Source: Legionella drancourtii LLAP12 (GTDB lineage Bacteria; Pseudomonadota; Gammaproteobacteria; Legionellales; Legionellaceae). Taken from it: DNA of 58,253 nucleotides. The DNA is taken from the NCBI RefSeq assembly GCF_000162755.2, contig NZ_JH413846.1, positions 1 through 58,253 of the forward strand, read 5' to 3'. A program made the position numbers and the translations under genes. Under the pieces are notes generated by a model. It did not search any database. It was given only the letters and a program-made list of their open reading frames with translations, and was not told where the DNA came from. Position 1 is the first letter of the stretch. Each line of letters starts with the position of its first letter. Of the stretch, positions 16,945-25,315 are shown piece by piece.

Positions 16945-19505
16945 GTTATGTTTTCATGTGTTAATAGAAAAGGCGGCTCTTTTCCTACGACTGTTTTAAG
17001 CCAGGGTATATGACTAAACCGATCTTTAGAGTGTCCAGTGGCAAGATGAATTTCGATAAATCCTTTATCAAAGAGGTGTTTTGCGCAGAGTTCACCTCTG
17101 ATATTGTTTCCCAGGTCAGAGTCGATATAAATGACAGTTTTTTTATTGTACTTATCTATCTCATTAATAAATTCATCAAATGAAGAGTACGTTGCAATAT
17201 TTTTTCCTGCATCCTCAGCTGCGAAGGCCCAGGTCATACGCATCATTTCATCATCATCAATGAAAACCAGGTTGCATGTATGTTCAGGTTTTGGCATCTG
17301 AATAATTTTAATATATGGAACATAGGACTTTGGTATGATTTTAACACCCATACTTTGGCACCGAGTACGTATGGCAATCTCTTCGAAACAGCTGGTGACC
17401 AAAATAGCCTTGTCATTTAATTGAAGCTCTTCTATAACATCTAAACCATTTTTAATATCTGCAAGAAGCTCATAATCAACTAAATATAATATTGGCATTA
17501 ATTGATCAATTTTATACCGTATTAGTTCAGATGCATTATAAAGGTGAATTAACTTAACGTGAGAAACAGCTGCAAATCGCTCATTCCATGCATCATGGAT
17601 GGAGGGATCATCATCTAACACTACAATCACAGAATCGTGTTTAATATTCATTGAGTCGCAGAACCAGCCAGGATTGTTAGATCGAACTAAATTAATGGTA
17701 ATTTTTGTACCAATTTTTTCTTCAGAATGAATGCGCATGGTACCGTTAATTTGTTCTAAATAGTGCTTTGTATAAGATAGACCATAACCAGCACCATTTT
17801 TTTTATTAAAGCTGAATCCTTGTTCTGTAACCTTGGGCAAAATATCAGGAGGAATACCACATCCATTGTCTTCAATAATTAGCTCTATATGAGTAGTATC
17901 ACATGATAAAGAGATAATGACTGAACCATTAGAATTAACTGCTTCAATGCTGTTGTTAATAAGATTAGAGAGTACACGTTTGAATGAGCCAATATTAATA
18001 GTAGAAAAACAATTATATGAGCAGTCTGCCACATTGAGGGTGATATTGACATTAGCTCTATGATATTCGTAACGTTTTTCTGCAACAATATTATCTAAAA
18101 CTACAAATATTAATTCTGGAGAATCATTTTTACCTACGTTGCTTTCGGGTGAATCATAAAAATTATTTTTTGACTGTAACAGTAGATTATTAGCAATATC
18201 ATTGATTCTTTTCGCTGCATTTCTAATTATAATACGTTTGTTTTCAGCAATTGATGTGACATCAGATAACACTGTGTTTATTGCCGCTAATGGTGAACGT
18301 ATATCGTGGGCTACCTGGGCGGTTAAATCAAGTAAAGCTTGTTGGGCTTGCTCCTTTTGCTCTTTGACCTCAAAGGCATTGACAATGAAGTTTTGTAAGA
18401 AAATAAATTCCTGAGTCGAAAAATTATCATCAATTTTGCTTTTGCCATTTTTTAACATCAAGGCTTCAACATTAGCAGTGAGTTTTTTAAATGGCGACTC
18501 AAAGCGTTTCCCCATATAAATAGATAAAATCACTACAATGACAGAATACATCATCACAAAAAGTGGTAAGGCTAAGAATAATTGTGTATTAATCGCAGAA
18601 AAAAGATAAGCAATGATGAAGAATAGTAAAAAGCTTAAAATAGAAGTTCCAAAAGACCAAAATGCCAATCTATTTTTGATGGTATTGGTTCGACTAAACC
18701 ACTCCTTAATGGAATAGATTTTATTTTTATGGATAACAAAAATACCAAATAAAATAAAAATTAAACCTAAAAACCATAATAATTCACCATAATGCAGCAA
18801 CGTGTTCGTTTGCGATAGAAAGGAATAGTTAACGAAAAAATCCCCTGAGATTAGCGTAACAAAGCCCAATAAGAAAAGTGAGAGACCATTATTTTCTGAA
18901 TAGATCAAGCATAAGAGTGCGAAGTCAAAAATAATAAACTCACTCATAAAGCTTATGATATGTAAAATACTTGCCCACGATAAATAATTAAATGCGTAAT
19001 GAATAGAGGAAAAAAATAAAAAGGTGATGAGAAGGTTAATGATAATAAAAAAAGGCAAGGCTTTAAAAAAATCAAATAGACTGAAAATATCTCGAACTAA
19101 TACCTTGGATAAGAAAATCATGAGTGATGAAATCCAAATAAGATAAGGAATGTAGCCCAAAGAAAAAGTAAAAAAAGAAGTAGATAAAATGTAGTTATTT
19201 GGAAAATACACCGCGAAATAAAAAGATAAATCATTTAAAAATAAGCATGCATTGGCCAATAAAAACCATTTTAGGATTTTGCGATCCTCAGAATCTACCC
19301 TGGCATATAGAGGAAATATCCCAAGTAAAGTAAAAAAGTGAATTACAAATTCTACTTGGCTCGAAAAATTACTGATTTTATCAGAGCTGACCCACTGCAA
19401 TATGTGTGAAAATAATAAACAGGTCCAAAGGGTAAGGGAAAGCACAAAAAAACAAGTGAGATAATTAATCCTTTTAAGATACATAGGCATTAATTTATGG
19501 CTCAA
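16941..19505 (-). CDS. Multipass hybrid histidine kinase with two receiver domains
   Basis: An 854-residue membrane sensor kinase. Residues 12-260 hold about eight hydrophobic helices and residues 278-334 two more, with hardly any periplasmic domain, so it probably senses a membrane-soluble or intramembrane cue. Then come a DHp domain with the H-box VAHDIRSPLAAIN (about 398), a catalytic domain with VLSNLINNSIEAV (N-box), IEDNGCGIPPDI (G1) and GYGLSYTKHYLEQ (G2). Receiver 1 has LDDDPSIHDAW and the acceptor in LYLVDYELL. Receiver 2 has FIDDDEMMRM, YIDSDLG and HLATGH. No Hpt or DNA-binding domain is visible. The C-terminal half is almost identical to that of the kinase at 20358. Confidence 0.9.
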   Translation of the reverse strand: MSHKLMPMYLKRINYLTCFFVLSLTLWTCLLFSHILQWVSSDKISNFSSQVEFVIHFFTLLGIFPLYARVDSEDRKILKWFLLANACLFLNDLSFYFAVYFPNNYILSTSFFTFSLGYIPYLIWISSLMIFLSKVLVRDIFSLFDFFKALPFFIIINLLITFLFFSSIHYAFNYLSWASILHIISFMSEFIIFDFALLCLIYSENNGLSLFLLGFVTLISGDFFVNYSFLSQTNTLLHYGELLWFLGLIFILFGIFVIHKNKIYSIKEWFSRTNTIKNRLAFWSFGTSILSFLLFFIIAYLFSAINTQLFLALPLFVMMYSVIVVILSIYMGKRFESPFKKLTANVEALMLKNGKSKIDDNFSTQEFIFLQNFIVNAFEVKEQKEQAQQALLDLTAQVAHDIRSPLAAINTVLSDVTSIAENKRIIIRNAAKRINDIANNLLLQSKNNFYDSPESNVGKNDSPELIFVVLDNIVAEKRYEYHRANVNITLNVADCSYNCFSTINIGSFKRVLSNLINNSIEAVNSNGSVIISLSCDTTHIELIIEDNGCGIPPDILPKVTEQGFSFNKKNGAGYGLSYTKHYLEQINGTMRIHSEEKIGTKITINLVRSNNPGWFCDSMNIKHDSVIVVLDDDPSIHDAWNERFAAVSHVKLIHLYNASELIRYKIDQLMPILYLVDYELLADIKNGLDVIEELQLNDKAILVTSCFEEIAIRTRCQSMGVKIIPKSYVPYIKIIQMPKPEHTCNLVFIDDDEMMRMTWAFAAEDAGKNIATYSSFDEFINEIDKYNKKTVIYIDSDLGNNIRGELCAKHLFDKGFIEIHLATGHSKDRFSHIPWLKTVVGKEPPFLLTHENIT

Positions 19506-19549
19506 AATTGATAGTGTTAGTTATGTTAGCACAAATTTTGTTATTGATC

Positions 19550-19577
19550 TTGGTTATACTTGGTACTTTGATATAAT
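19550..19577 (+). promoter_or_regulatory. Sigma70-like promoter of the GNAT gene
   Basis: TTGGTT at 19550-19555 and a perfect TATAAT at 19572-19577 with a 16-base spacer, ending 25 bases before the GNAT start. The divergent kinase starts at 19505, so this short gap drives both directions. Confidence 0.65.
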
Positions 19578-19602
19578 ATTATTTTTTACACTAGAGGTTT
19601 TC

Positions 19603-20073
19603 ATGCAAAAAAAAGTGCGATTTGCCACCATCGAAGATTTAGATTTTATTTATGATACTTTGCGTGAAGATTTAGATGAGCAAGGAGTGCTTCACCGCTT
19701 CAAATATTCGAAAGAAGACTTTAAAAACGCCGTTTTTGGTGAGAAACCGTTGGCGACTTTCTTAATCTTATTGATGGATGGGCAACCAGCAGGATTTACT
19801 AACTACTCCATTGATTATCGTAATTTCACCGCGAATTCTTTGGCAAATATTTACATTAATGATCTTTTCGTCAAAAAGCCATTTCGTCGCATGAGGGGCG
19901 CAGCATTATTGCTTGATAAAATTAAAGAAATAGCTAGGCAAGAACGGTGTGGTCGTATTGAATTTGTTGTGCTTGCAGAGAACATTGAAGCTCTCGAATT
20001 TTACGAAAAATTTCTTAAGAGCAAAATTATTAGCGATAGGCTCCATTATATGCGTTTGGAATTAAATGATTAA
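19603..20073 (+). CDS. GNAT-family N-acetyltransferase
   Basis: A 156-residue cytoplasmic acetyl-CoA-dependent transferase. The fold pattern is clear: VRFATIEDLDFIYDTLRED at the N-terminus, strand 4 with IYINDLFVKKPFRRMRGAALLLDKI (motif A, acetyl-CoA pyrophosphate loop RRMRGA), then IEFVVLAENIEALEFYEKF (motif B). The substrate (amine, antibiotic or protein N-terminus) cannot be read from sequence. It is encoded opposite to the flanking kinases, splitting the duplicated kinase units. Confidence 0.85.
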   Translation: MQKKVRFATIEDLDFIYDTLREDLDEQGVLHRFKYSKEDFKNAVFGEKPLATFLILLMDGQPAGFTNYSIDYRNFTANSLANIYINDLFVKKPFRRMRGAALLLDKIKEIARQERCGRIEFVVLAENIEALEFYEKFLKSKIISDRLHYMRLELND

Positions 20074-20133
20074 TTGGCCTATGCTCTCGGATAGATAGTA
20101 ATGGTATGGTTATTTAACCTGAAAGCATTGGTG

Positions 20134-20361
20134 CTATTCATTTAGAAGATATTGAAAATAATTTTCAATCTTTGCTGTTTGCTCGCGTATTGCATTCATG
20201 GAATATAAAAATTTTTCCATCTGTTTCTGATTAATATCGTTTCCATCTACGCTCGTTGAAAGTTTATTAAGGAAACTTGAGGCTGATTTTGTCATACTAT
20301 TGATGATAACAATTGAATTCAGAAAATCATGTTTTAACTTATTTTTCTCAGTGGTGTTCAT
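20134..20361 (-). CDS. 75-residue HDFLN protein, possible phosphotransfer or adaptor helix protein
   Basis: It begins at an ATGA overlap with the stop of the second kinase. All visible sequence is helical: KLKHDFLNSIVIINSMTKSA, then a second helix ending KIENYFQYLLNE. The KHDFLN stretch resembles the H-box of Spo0B and CitA/DcuS-type dimerisation helices (HDxxN), and two helices of about 30 residues would fit a DHp-like hairpin without a kinase domain. It may accept phosphate from, or bind, the kinase receivers. This is inferred from motif and operon position only. A decayed copy lies at 16846-16944. Confidence 0.65.
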   Translation of the reverse strand: MNTTEKNKLKHDFLNSIVIINSMTKSASSFLNKLSTSVDGNDINQKQMEKFLYSMNAIREQTAKIENYFQYLLNE

Positions 20362-22478
20362 GTTACGTTCTCATAAGTTAATAGAAAGGGAGGTTCTTTT
20401 CCAACGACTGTTTTAAGCCAGGGCATATGACTAAACCGATCTTTGGAGTGTCCAGTGGCAAGATGAATTTCGATAAATCCTTTATCAAAGAGGTGTTTTG
20501 CGCAGAGTTCACCTCTGATATTGTTTCCCAGGTCAGAATCGATATAAATGACAGTTTTTTTATTGTACTTATCTATCTCATTAATGAATTCATCAAATGA
20601 AGAGTACGTTGCAATACTTTTTCCCGTATCCTCAGCTGCGAAGACCCAGGTCATACGCATCATTTCATCATCATCAATGAAAACCAGGTTGCATGCATGT
20701 TCAGGCTTTGGCATCTGAATAATTTTAATATATGGAACATAGGACTTTGGTATGATTTTAACACCGATACGTTCGCATTGCTTTCTTACAGTTACGTCTT
20801 CAAAGCAACTGGTGACTAGAATAGCTTTCTCATTTAATTGAAGCTCTTCTATAACGTCTAAGCCGGTTTTAACATCGCCAAGAAGCTCGTAATCAACTAA
20901 ATATAATACTGATGTCAATGGGGAAATTTCTTGTTGAAAAAATTCCGATACATTATAAGCATGCATTAATTTAACGTGAGAAATAGTTGCAAATCGTTCA
21001 TTCCATGCATCATGGATAGATGGATCATCATCTAACACTACAATTACAGAGTTATGCTTAATATTCATTGAGTCGCAGAACCAGTCTGGGTTATTAGCAC
21101 GAACTAAACTAATGGTAATTTTTGTACCAATTTTTTCCTCTGAATGTATGAGCATTTTAGCATTAATTTGCTCCAAGTATTGTTTTGTATAAGCTAAACC
21201 AAAACCAGCACCATTTTTCTTATTGAAGCTGAATCCTTGCTCTGTAACCTTGGGCAAAATATCAGGAGGAATGCCACAACCATTGTCTTCAATAGTTATT
21301 TCAACATGAGCAGCATCACATGATAAAGAGATGATGATAGAACCATTAGAATTGACTGCTTCAATGCTGTTGTTGATGAGGTTAGAGAGAACACGCTTGA
21401 AGGAACCAAGATTAATAGTAGAAAAACAATAATAGGAGTAGTTTGATCCCTGTAACTTGATATTAATATTGGTTTGATAATATTCATATCGTTTTTCTGC
21501 AACAATGTTATCTAAAACCACAAATATTAATTCAGGATAATCACTATTATTTACATTGCTATCCTGAGGGTCAAAAAAATTATTTTTTGAATCCGAAAGT
21601 AGGTTATTAGCAATATCATTGATTCTTTTTGCTGCATTTCTAATCATAATGCGTTTATTTTCAGGAATTGATGTGACATCCGATACGGCAGTGTTTATTG
21701 CCGCCAATGGTGACCGAATATCGTGCGCAACTTGCTCAGCAATATTCTTTTTTACTTCGTAATAGGCCTTTTCTTTCTGTAAACTTATTATTTCACGGTG
21801 TTCCTCAATAAATTTGTTAGCAATTTGTCTGTACTCTTCAATTTCAACCTTTGTAAAATTGACAGCATTATTCGTTTGATGAGAAGAAATAAAATCAAGC
21901 AAATAGTTAGTATTGCTTGATATCTTATTTCTCATGGAAAGGAATAGGAATAAAAAATTGAAAAGAAATATTCCAACAACAACTAATAAAATTAATAATA
22001 GACCATAGGATGCAGGTAAGGTATAAATGGAATTGTATTGTTTTTTGGTGACCACATAGCCCAATATCTCCCCACCTTTTTTAATTGCTGTGATGCCAGA
22101 AATTTGCCCATTTTTTGCTTTGCATATAAAGAAATTATCCGTATTATTTTTCCCGCAATCATCTAAATAATCTTCAATGGAGTTAGGAAAAGCGATGAAT
22201 TTTATTGAGTCCAGTTTACGTTCATTTCCTAAATTATATAATACTAAATCAAGGGCATCTTTATTATTAAGCAAATGGTACCTGCCAATTTCGTCAGTTG
22301 TAAAGGAGTCATTGATAATTAGATTTTTGGAAAATGTACTCATTTGATTATGTAAATAATCTCTTGCGAGCAGGAGTATAATTCCAAAAATAATAAACTG
22401 GATTAAAGCGGAGTATGCCATTTTTTTGATAAAAATTGTTTTGATTGATGCGCTTTTATTATTCATAGGCATATCCAT
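20358..22478 (-). CDS. Hybrid histidine kinase with periplasmic sensor and two receiver domains
   Basis: A 706-residue kinase with TM helix 1 near residues 20-38, a periplasmic loop of about 115 residues containing two cysteines (YLDDCGKNNTDNFFICKAK), and TM helix 2 near 158-185. A coiled linker follows, then DHp (EQVAHDIRSPLAAIN), the catalytic domain (IEDNGCGIPPDI; GFGLAYTKQYLEQ) and two receivers with acceptor Asp in LYLVDYELL and YIDSDLG. From the DHp on it is a close paralogue of the kinase at 16941, while the sensor half is unrelated. The start overlaps the end of the binding-protein gene; several ATGs (22478, 22472, 22466) are possible. The adjacent periplasmic binding protein is the likely ligand-presenting partner. 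Confidence 0.9.
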   Translation of the reverse strand: MDMPMNNKSASIKTIFIKKMAYSALIQFIIFGIILLLARDYLHNQMSTFSKNLIINDSFTTDEIGRYHLLNNKDALDLVLYNLGNERKLDSIKFIAFPNSIEDYLDDCGKNNTDNFFICKAKNGQISGITAIKKGGEILGYVVTKKQYNSIYTLPASYGLLLILLVVVGIFLFNFLFLFLSMRNKISSNTNYLLDFISSHQTNNAVNFTKVEIEEYRQIANKFIEEHREIISLQKEKAYYEVKKNIAEQVAHDIRSPLAAINTAVSDVTSIPENKRIMIRNAAKRINDIANNLLSDSKNNFFDPQDSNVNNSDYPELIFVVLDNIVAEKRYEYYQTNINIKLQGSNYSYYCFSTINLGSFKRVLSNLINNSIEAVNSNGSIIISLSCDAAHVEITIEDNGCGIPPDILPKVTEQGFSFNKKNGAGFGLAYTKQYLEQINAKMLIHSEEKIGTKITISLVRANNPDWFCDSMNIKHNSVIVVLDDDPSIHDAWNERFATISHVKLMHAYNVSEFFQQEISPLTSVLYLVDYELLGDVKTGLDVIEELQLNEKAILVTSCFEDVTVRKQCERIGVKIIPKSYVPYIKIIQMPKPEHACNLVFIDDDEMMRMTWVFAAEDTGKSIATYSSFDEFINEIDKYNKKTVIYIDSDLGNNIRGELCAKHLFDKGFIEIHLATGHSKDRFSHMPWLKTVVGKEPPFLLTYENVT

Positions 22479-23547
22479 CGTTATTAACTGACAAAATAAC
22501 GTAATTAGATGATCGATAGAATTGATGATTTTTTAAATAAGCTCCGGTGACGCCAGTATAATCAATACTGAATATGCTATTTGTGTTAAGGATTCCTGTC
22601 TTTTCCAATGATTTTAAAATAATACTCATTGAATCATATGTATATGCTGCTAAAACGGTAGGTTTCTCATGGTATTTTTGAGTGTAAGTATTCTTAAATT
22701 TAGATAAAATATCATTAGGATGTATGAAGTCTAGATTACGAATGAAGTGAGAACGAATAGCCTTATCATTTAAGCGTATAAAAAAAGTTTGGCTTACTGA
22801 TGAGCCAAAATTCTCTGTGCCAATAAATACAGTGTGGTGATCATTCATAACATTAGCAATTTTTGCTGATGCTATTGTACCGGACAATAAAAAAACATAT
22901 TGGTATTTTCTTTTATTTAAAAATTTATTTATTTTTCCCTCGATATTACTGTCATTTTCGAGGAAATCAAAAGTTGTATATTTTATGTGTTCTCTTTTTA
23001 GGGCGTGGGAATACACTTCTTTATACTTTAGCATTTCATCACGATTTATTTCCGTAATGAGTAAGACATTGTCTATATTTTTATAACGGTTATGCAAATA
23101 GCTCAGCATTTTTTCCGCTTGATAATCATAGCTTGGCATAAAAATAAAAATATTTTTAGGTAATTGATCTTTATTGGTGGTGCTAGCGTAGGAGGTAAAT
23201 ATAGGTATAGTATCATTTTTCTGTTCTTTTATCGCTAGCAGCAAATCGGAAAGATACTCGAATCCAATAATAGCTGAACAGCCATCAGTCACCATTTGAT
23301 TGTAGATATGTATTGGTTCTAAAGGTCGGTTATTATAAAAATAACTCTTAATTTCTACTTTATCGGTTAAAATACTTTGATCTTTGGCTAAAGATGCTGC
23401 ATTTAGAAACGATTGGCCATATGATTTTAGGTTTTCTACAACTCTACCAGTTAAACAGATTTTGATTTGAGTTTGGGTATTTGCAACAGGGCACATTAAT
23501 ATGGAGAAGAGCAAAATAATGGATTTGGGACTACTTAATGAATTCAT
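22459..23547 (-). CDS. Periplasmic ligand-binding protein, ABC substrate-binding (Peripla_BP) fold
   Basis: A 362-residue exported protein with a signal peptide (SIILLFSILMCPVANTQ). The fold pattern is that of leucine/amide-type binding proteins: IKICLTGRVVENLKSYGQSFLNAASLA, then GCSAIIGFEYLSDLLLAI, IPIFTSYAST, ENIDNVLLITE-like strands and PTVLAAYTYDSMSIILKSLEKTG near the end. No ABC permease or ATPase is nearby. The gene overlaps the hydrolase before it (17 bases) and the hybrid kinase after it, so it more likely feeds a signal to the kinase than serves import, comparable in principle to LuxP with LuxQ (analogy only). Confidence 0.82.
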   Translation of the reverse strand: MNSLSSPKSIILLFSILMCPVANTQTQIKICLTGRVVENLKSYGQSFLNAASLAKDQSILTDKVEIKSYFYNNRPLEPIHIYNQMVTDGCSAIIGFEYLSDLLLAIKEQKNDTIPIFTSYASTTNKDQLPKNIFIFMPSYDYQAEKMLSYLHNRYKNIDNVLLITEINRDEMLKYKEVYSHALKREHIKYTTFDFLENDSNIEGKINKFLNKRKYQYVFLLSGTIASAKIANVMNDHHTVFIGTENFGSSVSQTFFIRLNDKAIRSHFIRNLDFIHPNDILSKFKNTYTQKYHEKPTVLAAYTYDSMSIILKSLEKTGILNTNSIFSIDYTGVTGAYLKNHQFYRSSNYVILSVNNDGYAYE

Positions 23548-24424
23548 TTAGAAGCTCACTAAAACGATCGTTCTCTTCTAAATGTGGGTAGTGAGAAGAT
23601 TTATAAAACGTTATAAGTTCATGATCTTTCGACAGTGCTGCTCCATGTCCATTCATGACAAAATCATGAAAACCATTTATCCATAATTTAGGAATTTTAA
23701 GCTCATCAATATTAACAGAGAAATTTGATTCATTTGAGTAAAGATCTTGTCTTACACTAATAAATGTATTTGTATCCAATGGTAAATTAATATGTTTTTG
23801 AATATCTTGAACCAAGTGATAATACTCTAAGTTAGCCCAGTATAAATAAGGTCTATCTTTATTTTCTTGGAAAATTGGAGTCAGTTGTTCTGAAATTTCC
23901 CAGAGATTATTAATATCAATAGTATCAATCTCATGAAACACTTTATTATACAGATTCACATTGCTTTTCTTCAAATAGGATAAGTCAAGCATTAAATTAT
24001 TCAAACGAGGAGTTAGTATTGATTTAGCAGTAGAAATAAAAATGCCTGGAATAGGGGATGCAACCTTTTTATAGTAATCAAAAAGTAATTTTGCACCATA
24101 ACTATGACCAATTAAAGCACAAATATTAATGTGGCATTGATCTTTGATATGAAGAATGATTTTGTGCAAATCGTCTATGTTGTCTTGATGCAGCACATGT
24201 TTAGTCAGTTTATTCGACCTTCCGCAGTTGCGCTGATCATACAAGATAATGTTGTATTGTAAAGAGCTAAATAAATGATGATGTTCAATAAGATACTCTA
24301 GCGTGCCACTGTTAAGACCTGGTCCACCATGAATAAAAAAAACATATGGCTGATCAGGATTATGGGTAAATCTGGTTATATAAAATTCAGGATGGGATAA
24401 AATATCTTTATTGTATGCTTTCAT
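23531..24424 (-). CDS. Alpha/beta hydrolase, proline iminopeptidase-like (S33)
   Basis: A 297-residue alpha/beta hydrolase. Diagnostic motifs are the oxyanion loop HGGPGLNSG (about 32-40), DQRNCGRSNK, the nucleophile elbow GHSYGA (Ser near 104), an acid in NGFHDFVMNG and a catalytic His in SSHYPHLEE. HGGPG plus DQRxxGxS is typical of prolyl aminopeptidases and related amidases, and the variable cap (residues 130-215) sets specificity. There is no signal peptide, so it acts in the cytoplasm. It is the second gene of the repressor operon (TAATG overlap with the repressor). It may make, modify or degrade a small amide or peptide signal; that role is inferred from context. Confidence 0.82.
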   Translation of the reverse strand: MKAYNKDILSHPEFYITRFTHNPDQPYVFFIHGGPGLNSGTLEYLIEHHHLFSSLQYNIILYDQRNCGRSNKLTKHVLHQDNIDDLHKIILHIKDQCHINICALIGHSYGAKLLFDYYKKVASPIPGIFISTAKSILTPRLNNLMLDLSYLKKSNVNLYNKVFHEIDTIDINNLWEISEQLTPIFQENKDRPYLYWANLEYYHLVQDIQKHINLPLDTNTFISVRQDLYSNESNFSVNIDELKIPKLWINGFHDFVMNGHGAALSKDHELITFYKSSHYPHLEENDRFSELLNEFIK

Positions 24425-25074
24425 TAGTAATTATGTTCTCGAAAAATTCTGCGGATCCAAACAATTGGAGCCGCAAATTTAATGGCGGTGTTTTTTATTT
24501 CCTTTTTCACTAATGTGGTATGTTCATTTAAACAAACCAGATCATACCTTGCAGGCTCTTTTCCGTGTTTTAATATTCTGACAAATATCTCATCGTTATC
24601 CGCAATAATAATACACTCTTTGCCAATCGCATTCTCAATATTATTGACTATTATTCCGCCAACATAATTTCCAGGATATAAGAATGGAATCATGCCATCA
24701 TCCTTTATAACGGTGTCGATGCTGTTCTTTAGTTCTCTGAATAATAACAATTCCTTGGCAATGTGGCTTTCATCGCCATCTTGTATATCTAAGTCTTTTG
24801 TGATTGGTGTTGCAGCTCTACCAATGCCATGCATTAACCACGATTCAGTACAATAAATGTTTAATTCTTTCGCTCTATTAACTATCTTTACAGCACCTGG
24901 TTGCGATAAACCTCCTCCCCAGGCTAATTCCCATCCTTTCAGAGATTGAGCAGTAATATTGGAATCACGGCAGAATTCTTCTCGTGCAAGGGACAACAGA
25001 TGCTCACGAATGAATCTAATTCTTTTTCCTCGGGATTCAGGGGATGAAACGTTGTCTACTGCAGTATTGCTCAT
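24424..25074 (-). CDS. lvrR: CI/LexA-like repressor with S24-type domain lacking the catalytic serine
   Basis: A 216-residue regulator. An N-terminal helix-turn-helix region (about residues 15-75: RIRFIREHLLSLAREEFCRDSNITAQSLKGWE) is followed by an S24 fold: DDGMIPFLYPGNYVGGIIV, EIFVRILKHG and YDLVCLN. In LexA/CI the first motif reads GDSMxP; here Gly replaces the nucleophilic Ser, so RecA-stimulated self-cleavage is not expected. The lysine in RILKHG is kept. It lies divergent from lvrA across a 240-base region with ACCA/TGGT operators and is first in an overlapping operon with a hydrolase, binding protein and kinase. The lvrR name is by position in the Legionella lvr block. Confidence 0.8.
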   Translation of the reverse strand: MSNTAVDNVSSPESRGKRIRFIREHLLSLAREEFCRDSNITAQSLKGWELAWGGGLSQPGAVKIVNRAKELNIYCTESWLMHGIGRAATPITKDLDIQDGDESHIAKELLLFRELKNSIDTVIKDDGMIPFLYPGNYVGGIIVNNIENAIGKECIIIADNDEIFVRILKHGKEPARYDLVCLNEHTTLVKKEIKNTAIKFAAPIVWIRRIFREHNY

Positions 25075-25114
25075 ATTCCAATAATTCGGTTAGGTGTATG
25101 TTCATTCTATCATA

Positions 25115-25269
25115 TACCAAAATGGTTAATAAATCCTCGTAAAATTTTACCAAGAAAGCATTATGAAAAAAACAATAAATTCAAGTTGTTATAACTTAAT
25201 GGTTGTTAAATTAAATTAATTTTAACTTTTATGGTAAAGAATATATTGAAATTTTTACCATTAATGGTA
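25115..25269. promoter_or_regulatory. Operator cluster between repressor and lvrA
   Basis: A perfect palindrome TACCATTAATGGTA lies at 25256-25269 and a related site TACCAAAATGGTTA at 25115-25128. Half-sites TTACCAAG (25147) and ATGGTA (25231) lie between. The two full sites lie near the repressor start and near the lvrA start, as expected for an autoregulating repressor controlling both directions. I could not fix the -10/-35 boxes with confidence. Confidence 0.65.
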
Positions 25270-25315
25270 CTCTTGTTTGAGGATTCAGGCTTAACAAGTA
25301 ATGGATATTTAAAAG

